A DNA stretch of 64,000 nt from positions 186,001 through 250,000 of the forward strand of contig NW_026893841.1 of assembly GCF_032452875.1 (NCBI RefSeq), written 5' to 3'. This stretch comes from Bos javanicus. Its lineage: Eukaryota > Chordata > Mammalia > Artiodactyla > Bovidae. A model generated the notes under the pieces. The model was not told the DNA's origin. It did no database searches and saw nothing but the letters and a program-made list of their open reading frames with translations. This document shows, piece after piece, positions 36,729 through 50,294 of the stretch (position 1 is the stretch's first letter; each line of letters begins with the position of its first letter). A program made the position numbers and the translations under genes.

Positions 36729-37563
36729 TCAGCGCATGATCAGTCACATGATCAGCGCCATTAAGTCACGTGATCACTACATGATAGTCATGTGATCAGT
36801 CCATGCTCAGTCACGGTATCAGTGCATGATCAGCCACGTGATCAGTGCATGATCTGTCACATGATTAGTGTATGATCATCCACGTGATCAGTGCATGGGC
36901 AGTCATGTGATCAGTGCATGATATAGACGTGATCAGTGCATGATCAGTCTCGTGATCAGTGCATGATAGCCACGTGATCAGTGCATGATCAGTCACCTGA
37001 TGGGTGTATGATCATTCACGTGACCTGTACATGGTAGCTACATGATCATTGCATGATCAGCCACGTGAGTAGTGCATGATAGCCACGTGATCAGTGCATG
37101 ATCAGTCACGTGATCAGTGCATGATCAGTCACGTGATCAGTGCATGATCAGCCACGTGATCAGTGCATGATCAGTCACGTGATCAGTGCATGATCAGCCA
37201 CGTGATCAGTGCATGATCAGTCACGTGATCAGTGCATGATCACGTGATCAGTGCATGATCAGTCACGTGATCAGTGCATGATCAGCCACGTGATCAGTGC
37301 ATGATCAGCCACGTGATCAGTGCATGATCAGTCACGTGATCAGTGCATGATCAGTCACGTGATCAGTGCATGATAGCCACGTGATCATGCATGATCAGCC
37401 ACGTGATCAGTGCATGATAGCCACGTGATCAGTGCATGATCAGACGTGATCAGTGCATGATCAGTCACGTGATCAGTGCATGATATCCACGTGATCAGTG
37501 CATGATCATCACGTGATCAGTGTATGATCAGCCACGTGATCAGTGCATGATCAGTCACGTGAT
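36729..37563 (+). repeat. Monomer array 24
   Basis: P1-P3, then canonical monomers to the next island, as in array 15. A perfect 14-bp palindrome TGATCACGTGATCA sits at 37,237-37,250 where one monomer is shortened. Confidence 0.9.
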
Positions 37564-37835
37564 CAGGGCATGATGAGCTGCGTGATTACTGTCTGCTCAT
37601 CTGCTTGACAATTGCCAGCTGAGCTGCACGATTCCTGCCTGTCATCTGCTTGACAATTGCCAGCTGTGCTGCGTAATTCCTGCCTGCTCAGCTGCTTGAT
37701 TATTGCCAGCTGAGCAGCATGATTCCTCACAGCTGAGTTCCATGATTATTGCCTGCTGACTGTTTGATTCATGCCTACTCAGCTCTTTGTTTATTGCCTC
37801 CAGAGGCACATGATCAGTGCATGATAGCAAAATGA
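37564..37835 (+). repeat. Island 25 (type B, edges converted to monomer)
   Basis: The left edge is GATCAGGGCATGATGAGC and the right edge CAGTGCATGATAGCAAAATG. Both edges resemble canonical monomer while the centre is intact, which suggests homogenisation spreading in from the array. Confidence 0.92.
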
Positions 37836-39668
37836 TCAGTGCATGATCAGTCACGTGATCAGTGCATGATCAGTCACGTGATCAGTACATGATAGCTACA
37901 TGATCAGTGCATGATCAGCCACGTGATCAGTGCATGATAGCCACGTGATCAGTGCATGATCAGTCACGTGATCAGTGCATGATCAGTCACGTGATCAGTG
38001 CATGATAGCTGCGTGATCATGCATGATCAGCCACGTGATCAGTGCATGATAGCCACGTGATCAGTGCATGATCAGACACGTGATCAGTGCATGATCAGTC
38101 ACGTGATCAGTGCATGATCAGCCACGTGATCAGTGCATGATCAGCACGTGATCAGTGCATGATCAGCCACGTGATCAGTGCATGATAGCCACGTGATCAG
38201 TGCATGATCAGTCACGTGATCAGTGCATGATCAGTCACGTGATCAGTGCATGATCAGCCACGTGATCAGTGCATGATCAGCCACGTGATCAGTGCATGAT
38301 CAGTCACGTGATCAGTGCATGATCAGTCACGTGATCAGTGCATGATAGCTACGTGATCAGTGCATGATCAGCCACGTGATCAGTGCATGATAGCCACGTG
38401 ATCAGTGCATGATCAGCCACGTGATCAGTGCATGATCAGTCACGTGATCAGTGCATGATCAGCCACGTGATCAGTGCATGATCAGCCACGTGATCAGTGC
38501 ATGATAGCCACGTGATCAGTGCATGATCAGTCACGTGATCAGTGCATGATCAGCCACGTGATCAGTGCATGATCATCCACGTGATCAGTGCATGATCAGC
38601 CACGTGATCAGTGCATGATAGCCACGTGATCAGTGCATGATCAGTCACGTGATCATGTGTGATCAGCCACGTGATCAGTGCATGATCAGCCACGTGATCA
38701 GTGCATGATCAGTCACGTGATCAGTGCATGATCAGTCACGTGATCAGTGCATGATAGCTACGTGATCAGTGCATGATCAGCCACGTGATCAGTGCATGAT
38801 AGCCACGTGATCAGTGCATGATCAGTCACGTGATCAGTGCATGATCAGTCACGTGATCAGTGCATGTAGCTACGTGATCAGTGCATGATCAGCCACGTGA
38901 TCAGTGCATGATAGCCACGTGATCAGTGCATGATCAGTCACGTGATCAGTGCATGATCAGTCACGTGATCAGTGCATGATAGCTGCGTGATCATGCATGA
39001 TCAGCCACGTGATCAGTGCATGATAGCCACGTGATCAGTGCATGATCAGCCACGTGATCAGTGCATGATCAGTTACGTGATCAGTGCATGATCAGCCACG
39101 TGATCAGTGCATGGTCAGCACGTGATCAGTGCATGATCAGCCACGTGATCAGTGCATGATAGCCACGTGATCAGTGCATGATCAGTCACGTGATCAGTGC
39201 ATGATCAGTCACGTGAACAGTGCATGATCATTTACGTGATCAGTGCATGATCAGTCACGTGACCAGTACATGGTAGCTACGTGATCATTGCATGATCAGC
39301 CACGTGAGCAGTGCATGATAGCCACGTGATGTGTGCATGAGTTACGTGAGCAGAGTATGATCAGCCACGTGATCAGTGCATGAGTGCCACGTGATCAGTG
39401 CATGATATGTCACGTGACAGGTGTGTGATCAGCCACGTGAACAGTGCATGTTCAGCCACGTGATCAGTGCATGATAGCCACGTGATCAGTGCATGATCAG
39501 TTACGTGAGCAGTGTATGATCAGCCACGTGATCAGTGCATGGTCAGACACGTGAACAGTGTATGATCAGCCACGTGATCAGTGCATGATATCCAAGTGAT
39601 CAGTGCATGATCATCACGTGATCAGTGTATGATCAGCCACGTGAACAGTGCATGCTCAGTCACGTGAT
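37836..39668 (+). repeat. Monomer array 25 (long homogeneous tract)
   Basis: About 1.4 kb of almost pure canonical monomer starts directly after the island; P1-P4 are all absent. P8 (near 39,328) and P9 reappear only in the last 350 bp. Confidence 0.92.
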
Positions 39669-39941
39669 CTGGGCCTGCTGAGCTGCGTGATTACTGTCTG
39701 CTCATCTGCTTGACAATTGCCAGCTGAGCTGCACGATTCCTGCCTGTCATCTGCTTGACAATTGCCAGCTGTGCTGCGTAATTCCTGCCTGCTCAGCTGC
39801 TTGATTATTGCCAGCTGAGCAGCATGATTCCTCACAGCTGAGTTCCATGATTATTGCCTGCTGACTGTTTGATTCGTGCCTACTCAGCTCTTTGTTTATT
39901 GCCTCCAGAGGCACATGATCAGTGTATGATAGCAAACATGA
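39669..39941 (+). repeat. Island 26 (type B)
   Basis: Standard type B island; last of the run of four. Confidence 0.94.
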
Positions 39942-41322
39942 TCAGCGCATGATCAGTCACATGATCAGCGCCATTAAGTCACGTGATCACTACATGATAG
40001 TCATGTGATCAGTCCATGCTCAGTCACGGTATCAGTGCATGATCAGCCACGTGATCAGTGCATGATCTGTCACATGATTAGTGTATGATCATCCACGTGA
40101 TCAGTGCATGGGCAGTCATGTGATCAGTGCATGATATAGACGTGATCAGTGCATGATCAGTCTCGTGATCAGTGCATGATAGCCACGTGATCAGTGCATG
40201 ATCAGTCACCTGATGGGTGTATGATCATTCACGTGACCTGTACATGGTAGCTACATGATCATTGCATGATCAGCCACGTGAGTAGTGCATGATAGCCACG
40301 TGATCACTGCATGATCAGTCACGTGATCAGTGCATGATCAGTCATGTGACCAGTACATGGTAGCTGCGTGATCATGCATGATCAGCCACGTGATCAGTGC
40401 ATGATAGCCACGTGATCAGTGCATGATCAGACACGTGATCAGTGCATGATCAGTCACGTGATCAGTGCATGATCAGCCACGTGATCAGTGCATGATCAGC
40501 CACGTGATCAGTGCATGATCAGTCACGTGATCAGTGCATGATCATCCACGTGATCAGTGCATGATCAGTCATGTGATCAGTGCATGATGTAGACGTGATC
40601 AGTGCATGATCAGTCACGTGATCAGTGCATGAGAGCCACGTGATCAGTGCATGATCAGTCACGTGATACATGTGTGATCAGCCACGTGATCAGTGCATGA
40701 TGAGCCACGTGATCAGTGCATGATCAATTACGTGATCAGTGCATGATCAGTCACGTGACCAGTACATGGTTGCTACGTGATCGTTGCATGATCAGCCACG
40801 TGAGCAGGCATGATAGCCACGTGATCAGTGCATGATCAGTCACGTGATCAGTACATGATCAGTCACGTGAACAGTGCATGATCATTTACGTGATCTGTGC
40901 ATGATCAGTCACGTGACCAGTATATGGTTGCTACGTGATCATTCCATGACGAGCCACGTGAGCAGTGCATGATAGCCACGTGATGTGTGCATGAGTTACG
41001 TGAGCAGAGTATGATCAGCCACGTGATCAGTGCATGAGTGCCACGTGATCAGTGCATGATATGTCACGTGACAGGTGTGTGATCAGCCACGTGAACAGTG
41101 CATGTTCAGCCACGTGATCAGTGCATGATAGCCACGTGATCAGTGCATGATCAGTTACGTGAGCAGTGTATGATCAGCCACGTGATCAGTGCATGGTCAG
41201 ACACGTGAACAGTGTATGATCAGCCACGTGATCAGTGCATGATATCCAAGTGATCAGTGCATGATCATCACGTGATCAGTGTATGATCAGCCACGTGAAC
41301 AGTGCATGCTCAGTCACGTGAT
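39942..41322 (+). repeat. Monomer array 26
   Basis: P1-P4, a second P2-like monomer (GATGTAGACGTG near 40,586), P5, P6, P7, P8 and P9. Confidence 0.9.
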
Positions 41323-41595
41323 CTGGGCCTGCTGAGCTGCGTGATTACTGTCTGCTCATCTGCTTGACAATTGCCAGCTGAGCTGCACGATTCCTGCCTG
41401 TCATCTGCTTGACAATTGCCAGCTGTGCTGCGTAATTCCTGCCTGCTCAGCTGCTTGATTATTGCCAGCTGAGCAGCATGATTCCTCACACCTGAGTTCC
41501 ATGATTATTGCCTGCTGACTGTTTGATTCGTGCCTACTCAGCTCTTTGTTTATTGCCTCCAGAGGCACATGATCAGTGTATGATAGCAAACATGA
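41323..41595 (+). repeat. Island 27 (type A)
   Basis: First of seven consecutive type A islands (27-33) whose minus-strand translations are identical over 62 residues, indicating recent local amplification. Confidence 0.94.
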
Positions 41596-43697
41596 TCAGC
41601 GCATGATCAGTCACATGATCAGCGCCATTAAGTCACGTGATCACTACATGATAGTCATGTGATCAGTCCATGCTCAGTCACGGTATCAGTGCATGATCAG
41701 CCACGTGATCAGTGCATGATCTGTCACAAGATTAGTGTATGATCATCCACGTGATCAGTGCATGGGCAGTCATGTGATCAGTGCATGATATAGACGTGAT
41801 CAGTGCATGATCAGTCTCGTGATCAGTGCATGATAGCCACGTGATCAGTGCATGATCAGTCACCTGATGGGTGTATGATCATTCACGTGACCTGTACATG
41901 GTAGCTACATGATCATTGCATGATCAGCCACGTGAGTAGTGCATGATAGCCACGTGATCACTGCATGATCAGTCACGTGATCAGTGCATGATCAGTCATG
42001 TGACCAGTACATGGTAGCTGCGTGATCATGGCATGATCAGCCACGTGAGCAGTGCATGATAGCCACGTGATCAGTGCATGATCAGACACGTGATCAGTGC
42101 ATGATCAGTCACGTGATCAGTGCATGATCAGCCACGTGATCAGTGCATGATCAGTCACGTGATCAGTGCATGATCAGCCACGTGATCAGTGCATGATCAG
42201 TCACGTGATCAGTGCATGATCAGCCACGTGATCAGTGCATGATAGCCACGTGATCAGTGCATGATCAGTCACGTGATCAGTGCATGATCAGTCACGTGAT
42301 CAGTGCATGATCAGCCACGTGATCAGTGCATGATCAGCCACGTGATCAGTGCATGATCAATTACGTGATCAGTGCATGATCAGTCACGTGATCAGTACAT
42401 GGTAGCTACGTGATCAGTGCATGATCAGTCACGTGATCAGTGCATGATAGCCACGTGATCAGTGCATGATAGCCACGTGATCAGTGCATGATCAGTCATG
42501 TGATCAGTGTGTGATCAGCCACGTGATCAGTGCATGATATCCACGTGATCAGTGCATGATCAGCCACGTGATCAGTGCATGATAGCCACGTGATCAGTGC
42601 ATGATCAGTCACGTGATCAGTGCATGATCAGTCACGTGATCAGTGCATGATCATTTACGTGATCAGTGCATGATCAGTCACGTGACCAGTATATGGTTGC
42701 TACGTGATCATTGCATGACAGCCACGTGATCAGTGCATGATAGCCACGTGATCAGTGCATGAGTTACGTGATCAGTGTATGATCAGCCACGTGATCAGTG
42801 CATGAGTGCCACGTGATCAGTGCATGATAGTCACGTGATCAGTGTATGATCAGCCACGTGATCAGTGCATGATCAGCCACGTGATCAGTGCATGATAGCC
42901 ACGTGATCAGTGCATGATCAGTCACGTGATCAGTGTATGATCAGCCACGTGATCAGTGCATGATATCCACGTGATCAGTGCATGATCAGCCACGTGATCA
43001 GTGCATGATAGCCACGTGATCAGTGCATGATCAGTCACGTGATCATGTGTGATCAGCCACGTGATCAGTGCATGATGAGCCACGTGATCAGTGCATGATC
43101 AATTACGTGATCAGTGCATGATCAGTCACGTGACCAGTACATGGTTGCTACGTGATCGTTGCATGATCAGCCACGTGAGCAGTGCATGATAGCCACGTGA
43201 TCAGTGCATGATCAGTCACGTGATCAGTACATGATCAGTCACGTGAACAGTGCATGATCATTTACGTGATCAGTGCATGATCAGTCACGTGACCAGTATA
43301 TGGTTGCTACGTGATCATTCCATGACAGCCACGTGAGCAGTGCATGATAGCCACGTGATGTGTGCATGAGTTACGTGAGCAGAGTATGATCAGCCACGTG
43401 ATCAGTGCATGAGTGCCACGTGATCAGTGCATGATATGTCACGTGACAGGTGTGTGATCAGCCACGTGATCAGTGCATGTTCAGCCACGTGATCAGTGCA
43501 TGATAGCCACGTGATCAGTGCATGATCAGTTACGTGAGCAGTGTATGATCAGCCACGTGATCAGTGCATGGTCAGACACGTGAACAGTGTATGATCAGCC
43601 ACGTGATCAGTGCATGATATCCAAGTGATCAGTGCATGATCATCACGTGATCAGTGTATGATCAGCCACGTGAACAGTGCATGCTCAGTCACGTGAT
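41596..43697 (+). repeat. Monomer array 27 (full-length HOR body)
   Basis: P1-P4, P5, then P7 twice (near 42,690 and 43,297), P6 once (near 43,073), P8 and P9. With arrays 28 and 29 it restores the 2.37-kb periodicity. Confidence 0.9.
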
Positions 43698-43970
43698 CTG
43701 GGCCTGCTGAGCTGCGTGATTACTGTCTGCTCATCTGCTTGACAATTGCCAGCTGAGCTGCACGATTCCTGCCTGTCATCTGCTTGACAATTGCCAGCTG
43801 TGCTGCGTAATTCCTGCCTGCTCAGCTGCTTGATTATTGCCAGCTGAGCAGCATGATTCCTCACACCTGAGTTCCATGATTATTGCCTGCTGACTGTTTG
43901 ATTCGTGCCTACTCAGCTCTTTGTTTATTGCCTCCAGAGGCACATGATCAGTGTATGATAGCAAACATGA
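43698..43970 (+). repeat. Island 28 (type A)
   Basis: Standard type A island, 2,375 bp after island 27. Confidence 0.94.
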
Positions 43971-46068
43971 TCAGCGCATGATCAGTCACATGATCAGCGC
44001 CATTAAGTCACGTGATCACTACATGATAGTCATGTGATCAGTCCATGCTCAGTCACGGTATCAGTGCATGATCAGCCACGTGATCAGTGCATGATCTGTC
44101 ACAAGATTAGTGTATGATCATCCACGTGATCAGTGCATGGGCAGTCATGTGATCAGTGCATGATATAGACGTGAACAGTGCATGATCAGTCTCGTGATCA
44201 GTGCATGATAGCCACGTGATCAGTGCATGATCAGTCACCTGATGGGTGTATGATCATTCACGTGACCTGTACATGGTAGCTACATGATCATTGCATGATC
44301 AGCCACGTGAGTAGTGCATGATAGCCACGTGATCAGTGCATGATCAGTCACGTGATCAGTGCATGATCAGTCATGTGACCAGTACATGGTAGCTGCGTGA
44401 TCATGGCATGATCAGCCACGTGATCAGTGCATGATAGCCACGTGATCAGTGCATGATCAGTCACGTGATCAGTGCATGATCAGTCACGTGATCAGTGCAT
44501 GATCAGCCACGTGATCAGTGCATGATCAGTCACGTGATCAGTGCATGATCAGCCACGTGATCAGTGCATGATCAGGCACGTGATCAGTGCATGATCAGCC
44601 ACGTGATCAGTGCATGATCAGCCACGTGATCAGTGCATGATCAGTCACGTGATCAGTGCATGATCAGTCACGTGATCAGTGCATGATCAGCCACGTGATC
44701 AGTGCATGATCAGCCACGTGATCAGTGCATGATCAGTCACGTGATCAGTGCATGATCAGTCACGTGATCAGTGCATGGTAGCTCGTGATCAGTGCATGAT
44801 CAGTCACGTGATCAGTGCATGATAGCCACGTGATCAGTGCATGATAGCCACGTGATCAGTGCATGATCAGTCATGTGATCGTGTGTGATCAGCCACGTGA
44901 TCAGTGCATGATAGCCACGTGATCAGTGCATGATCAGCCACGTGATCAGTGCATGATAGCCACGTGATCAGTGCATGATCAGTCACGTGATCAGTGCATG
45001 ATCAGTCACGTGATCAGTGCATGATCAGTTACGTGATCAGTGCATGATCAGTCACGTGATCAGTATGGTTGCTACGTGATCAGTGCATGATCAGCCACGT
45101 GATCAGTGCATGATAGCCACGTGATCAGTGCATGAGTTACGTGATCAGTGTATGATCAGCCACGTGATCAGTGCATGATGCCACGTGATCAGTGCATGAT
45201 AGTCACGTGACAGTGTGTGATCAGCCACGTGATCAGTGCATGATCAGCCACGTGATCAGTGCATGATAGCCACGTGATCAGTGCATGATCAGTCACGTGA
45301 TCAGTGTATGATCAGCCACGTGATCAGTGCATGATATCCACGTGATCAGTGCATGACAGCCACGTGATCAGTGCATGATAGCCACGTGATCAGTGCATGA
45401 TCAGTCACGTGATCATGTGTGATCAGCCACGTGATCAGTGCATGATGAGCCACGTGATCAGTGCAGGATCAATTACGTGATCAGTGCATGATCAGTCACG
45501 TGACCAGTACATGGTTGCTACGTGATCGTTGCATGATCAGCCACGTGAGCAGTGCATGATAGCCACGTGATCAGTGCATGATCAGTCACGTGATCAGTAC
45601 ATGATCAGTCACGTGAACAGTGCATGATCATTTACGTGATCTGTGCATGATCAGTCACGTGACCAGTATATGGTTGCTACGTGATCATTCCATGACGAGC
45701 CACGTGAGCAGTGCATGATAGCCACGTGATGTGTGCATGAGTTACGTGAGCAGAGTATGATCAGCCACGTGATCAGTGCATGAGTGCCACGTGATCAGTG
45801 CATGATATGTCACGTGACAGGTGTGTGATCAGCCACGTGAACAGTGCATGTTCAGCCACGTGATCAGTGCATGATAGCCACGTGATCAGTGCATGATCAG
45901 TTACGTGAGCAGTGTATGATCAGCCACGTGATCAGTGCATGGTCAGACACGTGAACAGTGTATGATCAGCCACGTGATCAGTGCATGATATCCAAGTGAT
46001 CAGTGCATGATCATCACGTGATCAGTGTATGATCAGCCACGTGAACAGTGCATGCTCAGTCACGTGAT
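43971..46068 (+). repeat. Monomer array 28 (full-length HOR body)
   Basis: P1-P4, about 500 bp of canonical monomers, then P6, P7, P8 and P9 in standard order. Confidence 0.9.
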
Positions 46069-46341
46069 CTGGGCCTGCTGAGCTGCGTGATTACTGTCTG
46101 CTCATCTGCTTGACAATTGCCAGCTGAGCTGCACGATTCCTGCCTGTCATCTGCTTGACAATTGCCAGCTGTGCTGCGTAATTCCTGCCTGCTCAGCTGC
46201 TTGATTATTGCCAGCTGAGCAGCATGATTCCTCACACCTGAGTTCCATGATTATTGCCTGCTGACTGTTTGATTCGTGCCTACTCAGCTCTTTGTTTATT
46301 GCCTCCAGAGGCACATGATCAGTGTATGATAGCAAACATGA
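46069..46341 (+). repeat. Island 29 (type A)
   Basis: Standard type A island, 2,371 bp after island 28. Confidence 0.94.
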
Positions 46342-48139
46342 TCAGCGCATGATCAGTCACATGATCAGCGCCATTAAGTCACGTGATCACTACATGATAG
46401 TCATGTGATCAGTCCATGCTCAGTCACGGTATCAGTGCATGATCAGCCACGTGATCAGTGCATGATCTGTCACAAGATTAGTGTATGATCATCCACGTGA
46501 TCAGTGCATGGCAGTCATGTGATCAGTGCATGATATAGACGTGAACAGTGCATGATCAGTCTCGTGATCAGTGCATGATAGCCACGTGATCAGTGCATGA
46601 TCAGTCACCTGATGGGTGTATGATCATTCACGTGACCTGTACATGGTAGCTACATGATCATTGCATGATCAGCCACGTGAGTAGTTCATGATAGCCACGT
46701 GATCACTGCATGATCAGTCACGTGATCAGTGCATGATCAGTCATGTGACCAGTACATGGTAGCTGCGTGATCATGGCATGATCAGCCACGTGAGCAGTGC
46801 ATGATAGCCACGTGATCAGTGCATGATCAGACACGTGATCAGTGCATGATCAGTCACGTGATCAGTGCATGATCAGCCACGTGATCAGTGCATGATCAGC
46901 CACGTGATCAGTGCATGATCAGTCACGTGATCAGTGCATGATCAGTCACGTGATCAGTGTATGATCAGCCACGTGATCAGTGCATGATCAGCCACGTGAT
47001 CAGTGCATGATCAATTACGTGATCAGTGCATGATCAGTCACGTGACCAGTACATGGTAGCTACGTGATCATTGCATGATCAGCCACGTGATCAGTGCATG
47101 ATAGCCACGTGATCAGTGCATGATAGCCACGTGATCAGTGCATGATCAGTCATGATACGTGTGTGATCAGCCACGTGATCAGTGCATGATATCCACGTGA
47201 TCAGTGCATGACAGCCACGTGATCAGTGCATGAGCCCGTGATCAGTGCATGATCAGTCACGTGATCATGTGTGATCAGCCACGTGATCAGTGCATGATGA
47301 GCCACGTGATCAGTGCATGATCAATTACGTGATCAGTGCATGATCAGTCACGTGACCAGTACATGGTTGCTCGTGATCGTTGCATGATCAGCCACGTGAT
47401 CAGTGCATGATAGCCACGTGATCAGTGCATGATCAGTCACGTGATCAGTGCATGATCAGTCACGTGATCAGTGCATGATCATTTACGTGATCAGTGCATG
47501 ATCAGTCACGTGACCAGTATATGGTTGCTACGTGATCATTCCATGACAGCCACGTGATCAGTGCATGATAGCCACGTGATGTGTGCATGAGTTACGTGAT
47601 CAGTGTATGATCAGCCACGTGATCAGTGCATGAGTGCCACGTGATCAGTGCATGATAGTCACGTGACAGTGTGTGATCAGCCACGTGATCAGTGCATGAT
47701 CAGCCACGTGATCAGTGCATGATAGCCACGTGATCAGTGCATGATCAGTCACGTGATCAGTGTATGATCAGCCACGTGATCAGTGCATGATGCCACGTGA
47801 TCAGTGCATGATAGTCACGTGACAGTGTGTGATCAGCCACGTGATCAGTGCATGATCAGCCACGTGATCAGTGCATGATCAGTCACGTGATCAGGTATGA
47901 TCAGCCACGTGATCAGTGCATGAGTGCCACGTGATCAGTGCATGATAGTCACGTGACAGTGTGTGATCAGCCACGTGATCAGTGCATGATCAGCCACGTG
48001 ATCAGTGCATGATAGCCACGTGATCAGTGCATGATCAGTCACGTGATCAGTGCATGATCAGCCACGTGATCAGTGCATGATCAGACACGTGATCAGTGTA
48101 TGATCAGCCACGTGAACAGTGCATGCTCAGTCACGTGAT
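46342..48139 (+). repeat. Monomer array 29 with a local triplication
   Basis: P1-P8 in order. The segment holding GATAGTCACGTGACAGTG then occurs three times, with GACAGTGTGTGATCAG at 47,665, 47,821 and 47,955 (spacings 156 and 134 bp). P9 is reduced to GATCAGACACGTGATC. Confidence 0.9.
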
Positions 48140-48412
48140 CTGGGCCTGCTGAGCTGCGTGATTACTGTCTGCTCATCTGCTTGACAATTGCCAGCTGAGC
48201 TGCACGATTCCTGCCTGTCATCTGCTTGACAATTGCCAGCTGTGCTGCGTAATTCCTGCCTGCTCAGCTGCTTGATTATTGCCAGCTGAGCAGCATGATT
48301 CCTCACACCTGAGTTCCATGATTATTGCCTGCTGACTGTTTGATTCGTGCCTACTCAGCTCTTTGTTTATTGCCTCCAGAGGCACATGATCAGTGTATGA
48401 TAGCAAACATGA
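48140..48412 (+). repeat. Island 30 (type A)
   Basis: Standard type A island. The flanking P2 region has GTGCACGGGCAG, the CpG form seen at the far left of the window, among neighbours with GTGCATGG. Confidence 0.94.
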
Positions 48413-50021
48413 TCAGCGCATGATCAGTCACATGATCAGCGCCATTAAGTCACGTGATCACTACATGATAGTCATGTGATCAGTCCATGCTCAGTCACGG
48501 TATCAGTGCATGATCAGCCACGTGATCAGTGCATGATCTGTCACAAGATTAGTGTATGATCATCCACGTGATCAGTGCACGGGCAGTCATGTGATCAGTG
48601 CATGATATAGACGTGAACAGTGCATGATCAGTCTCGTGATCAGTGCATGATAGCCACGTGATCAGTGCATGATCAGTCACCTGATGGGTGTATGATCATT
48701 CACGTGACCTGTACATGGTAGCTACATGATCATTGCATGATCAGCCACGTGAGTAGTTCATGATAGCCACGTGATCACTGCATGATCAGTCACGTGATCA
48801 GTGCATGATCAGTCATGTGACCAGTACATGGTAGCTGCGTGATCATGGCATGATCAGCCACGTGAGCAGTGCATGATAGCCACGTGATCAGTGCATGATC
48901 AGACACGAGATCAGTGCATGATCAGTCACGTGATCAGTGCATGATCAGCCACGTGATCAGTGCATGACCAGGCACGTGATCAGTGTATGTCCAGCCAAGT
49001 GATCAGTGCATGATAGCCACGTGATCAGTGCATGATCAGTCACGTGATCAGTGCATGATCAGTTATGTGATCAGTGTATGATCAGCCACGTGATCAGTGC
49101 ATGATCAGCCACATGATCAGTGCATGATCAATTACGTGATCAGTGCATGATCAGTCACGTGACCAGTACATGGTAGCTACGTGATCATTGCCTGATCAGC
49201 CACGTGATCAGTGCATGATAGCCACGTGATCAGTGCATGATAGCCACGTGATCAGTGCATGATCAGTCATGTGATACGTGTGTGATCAGCCACGTGATCA
49301 GTGCATGATATCCACGTGATCAGTGCATGAGAGCCACGTGATCAGTGCATGATCAGTCACGTGATACATGTGTGATCAGCCACGTGATCAGTGCATGATG
49401 AGCCACGTGATCAGTGCAGGATCAATTACGTGATCAGTGCATGATCAGTCACGTGACCAGTACATGGTTGCTACGTGATCGTTGCATGATCAGCCACGTG
49501 AGCAGAGCATGATAGCCACGTGGTCAGTGCATGATCAGTCACGTGATCAGTACATGATCAGTCACGTGAACAGTGCATGATCATTTACGTGATCTTTGCA
49601 TGATCAGTCACGTTACCAGTATATGGTTGCTACGTGATCATTCCATGACGAGCCACGTGAGCAGTGCATGATAGCCACGTGATGTGTGCATGAGTTACGT
49701 GAGCAGAGTATGATCAGCCACGTGATCAGTGCATGAGTGCCACGTGATCAGTGCATGATATGTCACGTGACAGGTGTGTGATCAGCCACGTGAACAGTGC
49801 ATGTTCAGCCACGTGATCAGTGCATGATAGCCACGTGATCAGTGCATGATCAGTTACGTGAGCAGTGTATGATCAGCCACGTGATCAGTGCATGGTCAGA
49901 CACGTGAACAGTGTATGATCAGCCACGTGATCAGTGCATGATATCCAAGTGATCAGTGCATGATCATCACGTGATCAGTGTATGATCAGCCACGTGAACA
50001 GTGCATGCTCAGTCACGTGAT
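48413..50021 (+). repeat. Monomer array 30
   Basis: P1-P9 all present in 1.6 kb with little canonical filler: the most compact complete landmark series in the window, and therefore a good HOR reference. Confidence 0.91.
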
Positions 50022-50294
50022 CTGGGCCTGCTGAGCTGCGTGATTACTGTCTGCTCATCTGCTTGACAATTGCCAGCTGAGCTGCACGATTCCTGCCTGT
50101 CATCTGCTTGACAATTGCCAGCTGTGCTGCGTAATTCCTGCCTGCTCAGCTGCTTGATTATTGCCAGCTGAGCAGCATGATTCCTCACACCTGAGTTCCA
50201 TGATTATTGCCTGCTGACTGTTTGATTCGTGCCTACTCAGCTCTTTGTTTATTGCCTCCAGAGGCACATGATCAGTGTATGATAGCAAACATGA
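50022..50294 (+). repeat. Island 31 (type A)
   Basis: Standard type A island, 1,882 bp after island 30. Confidence 0.94.
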
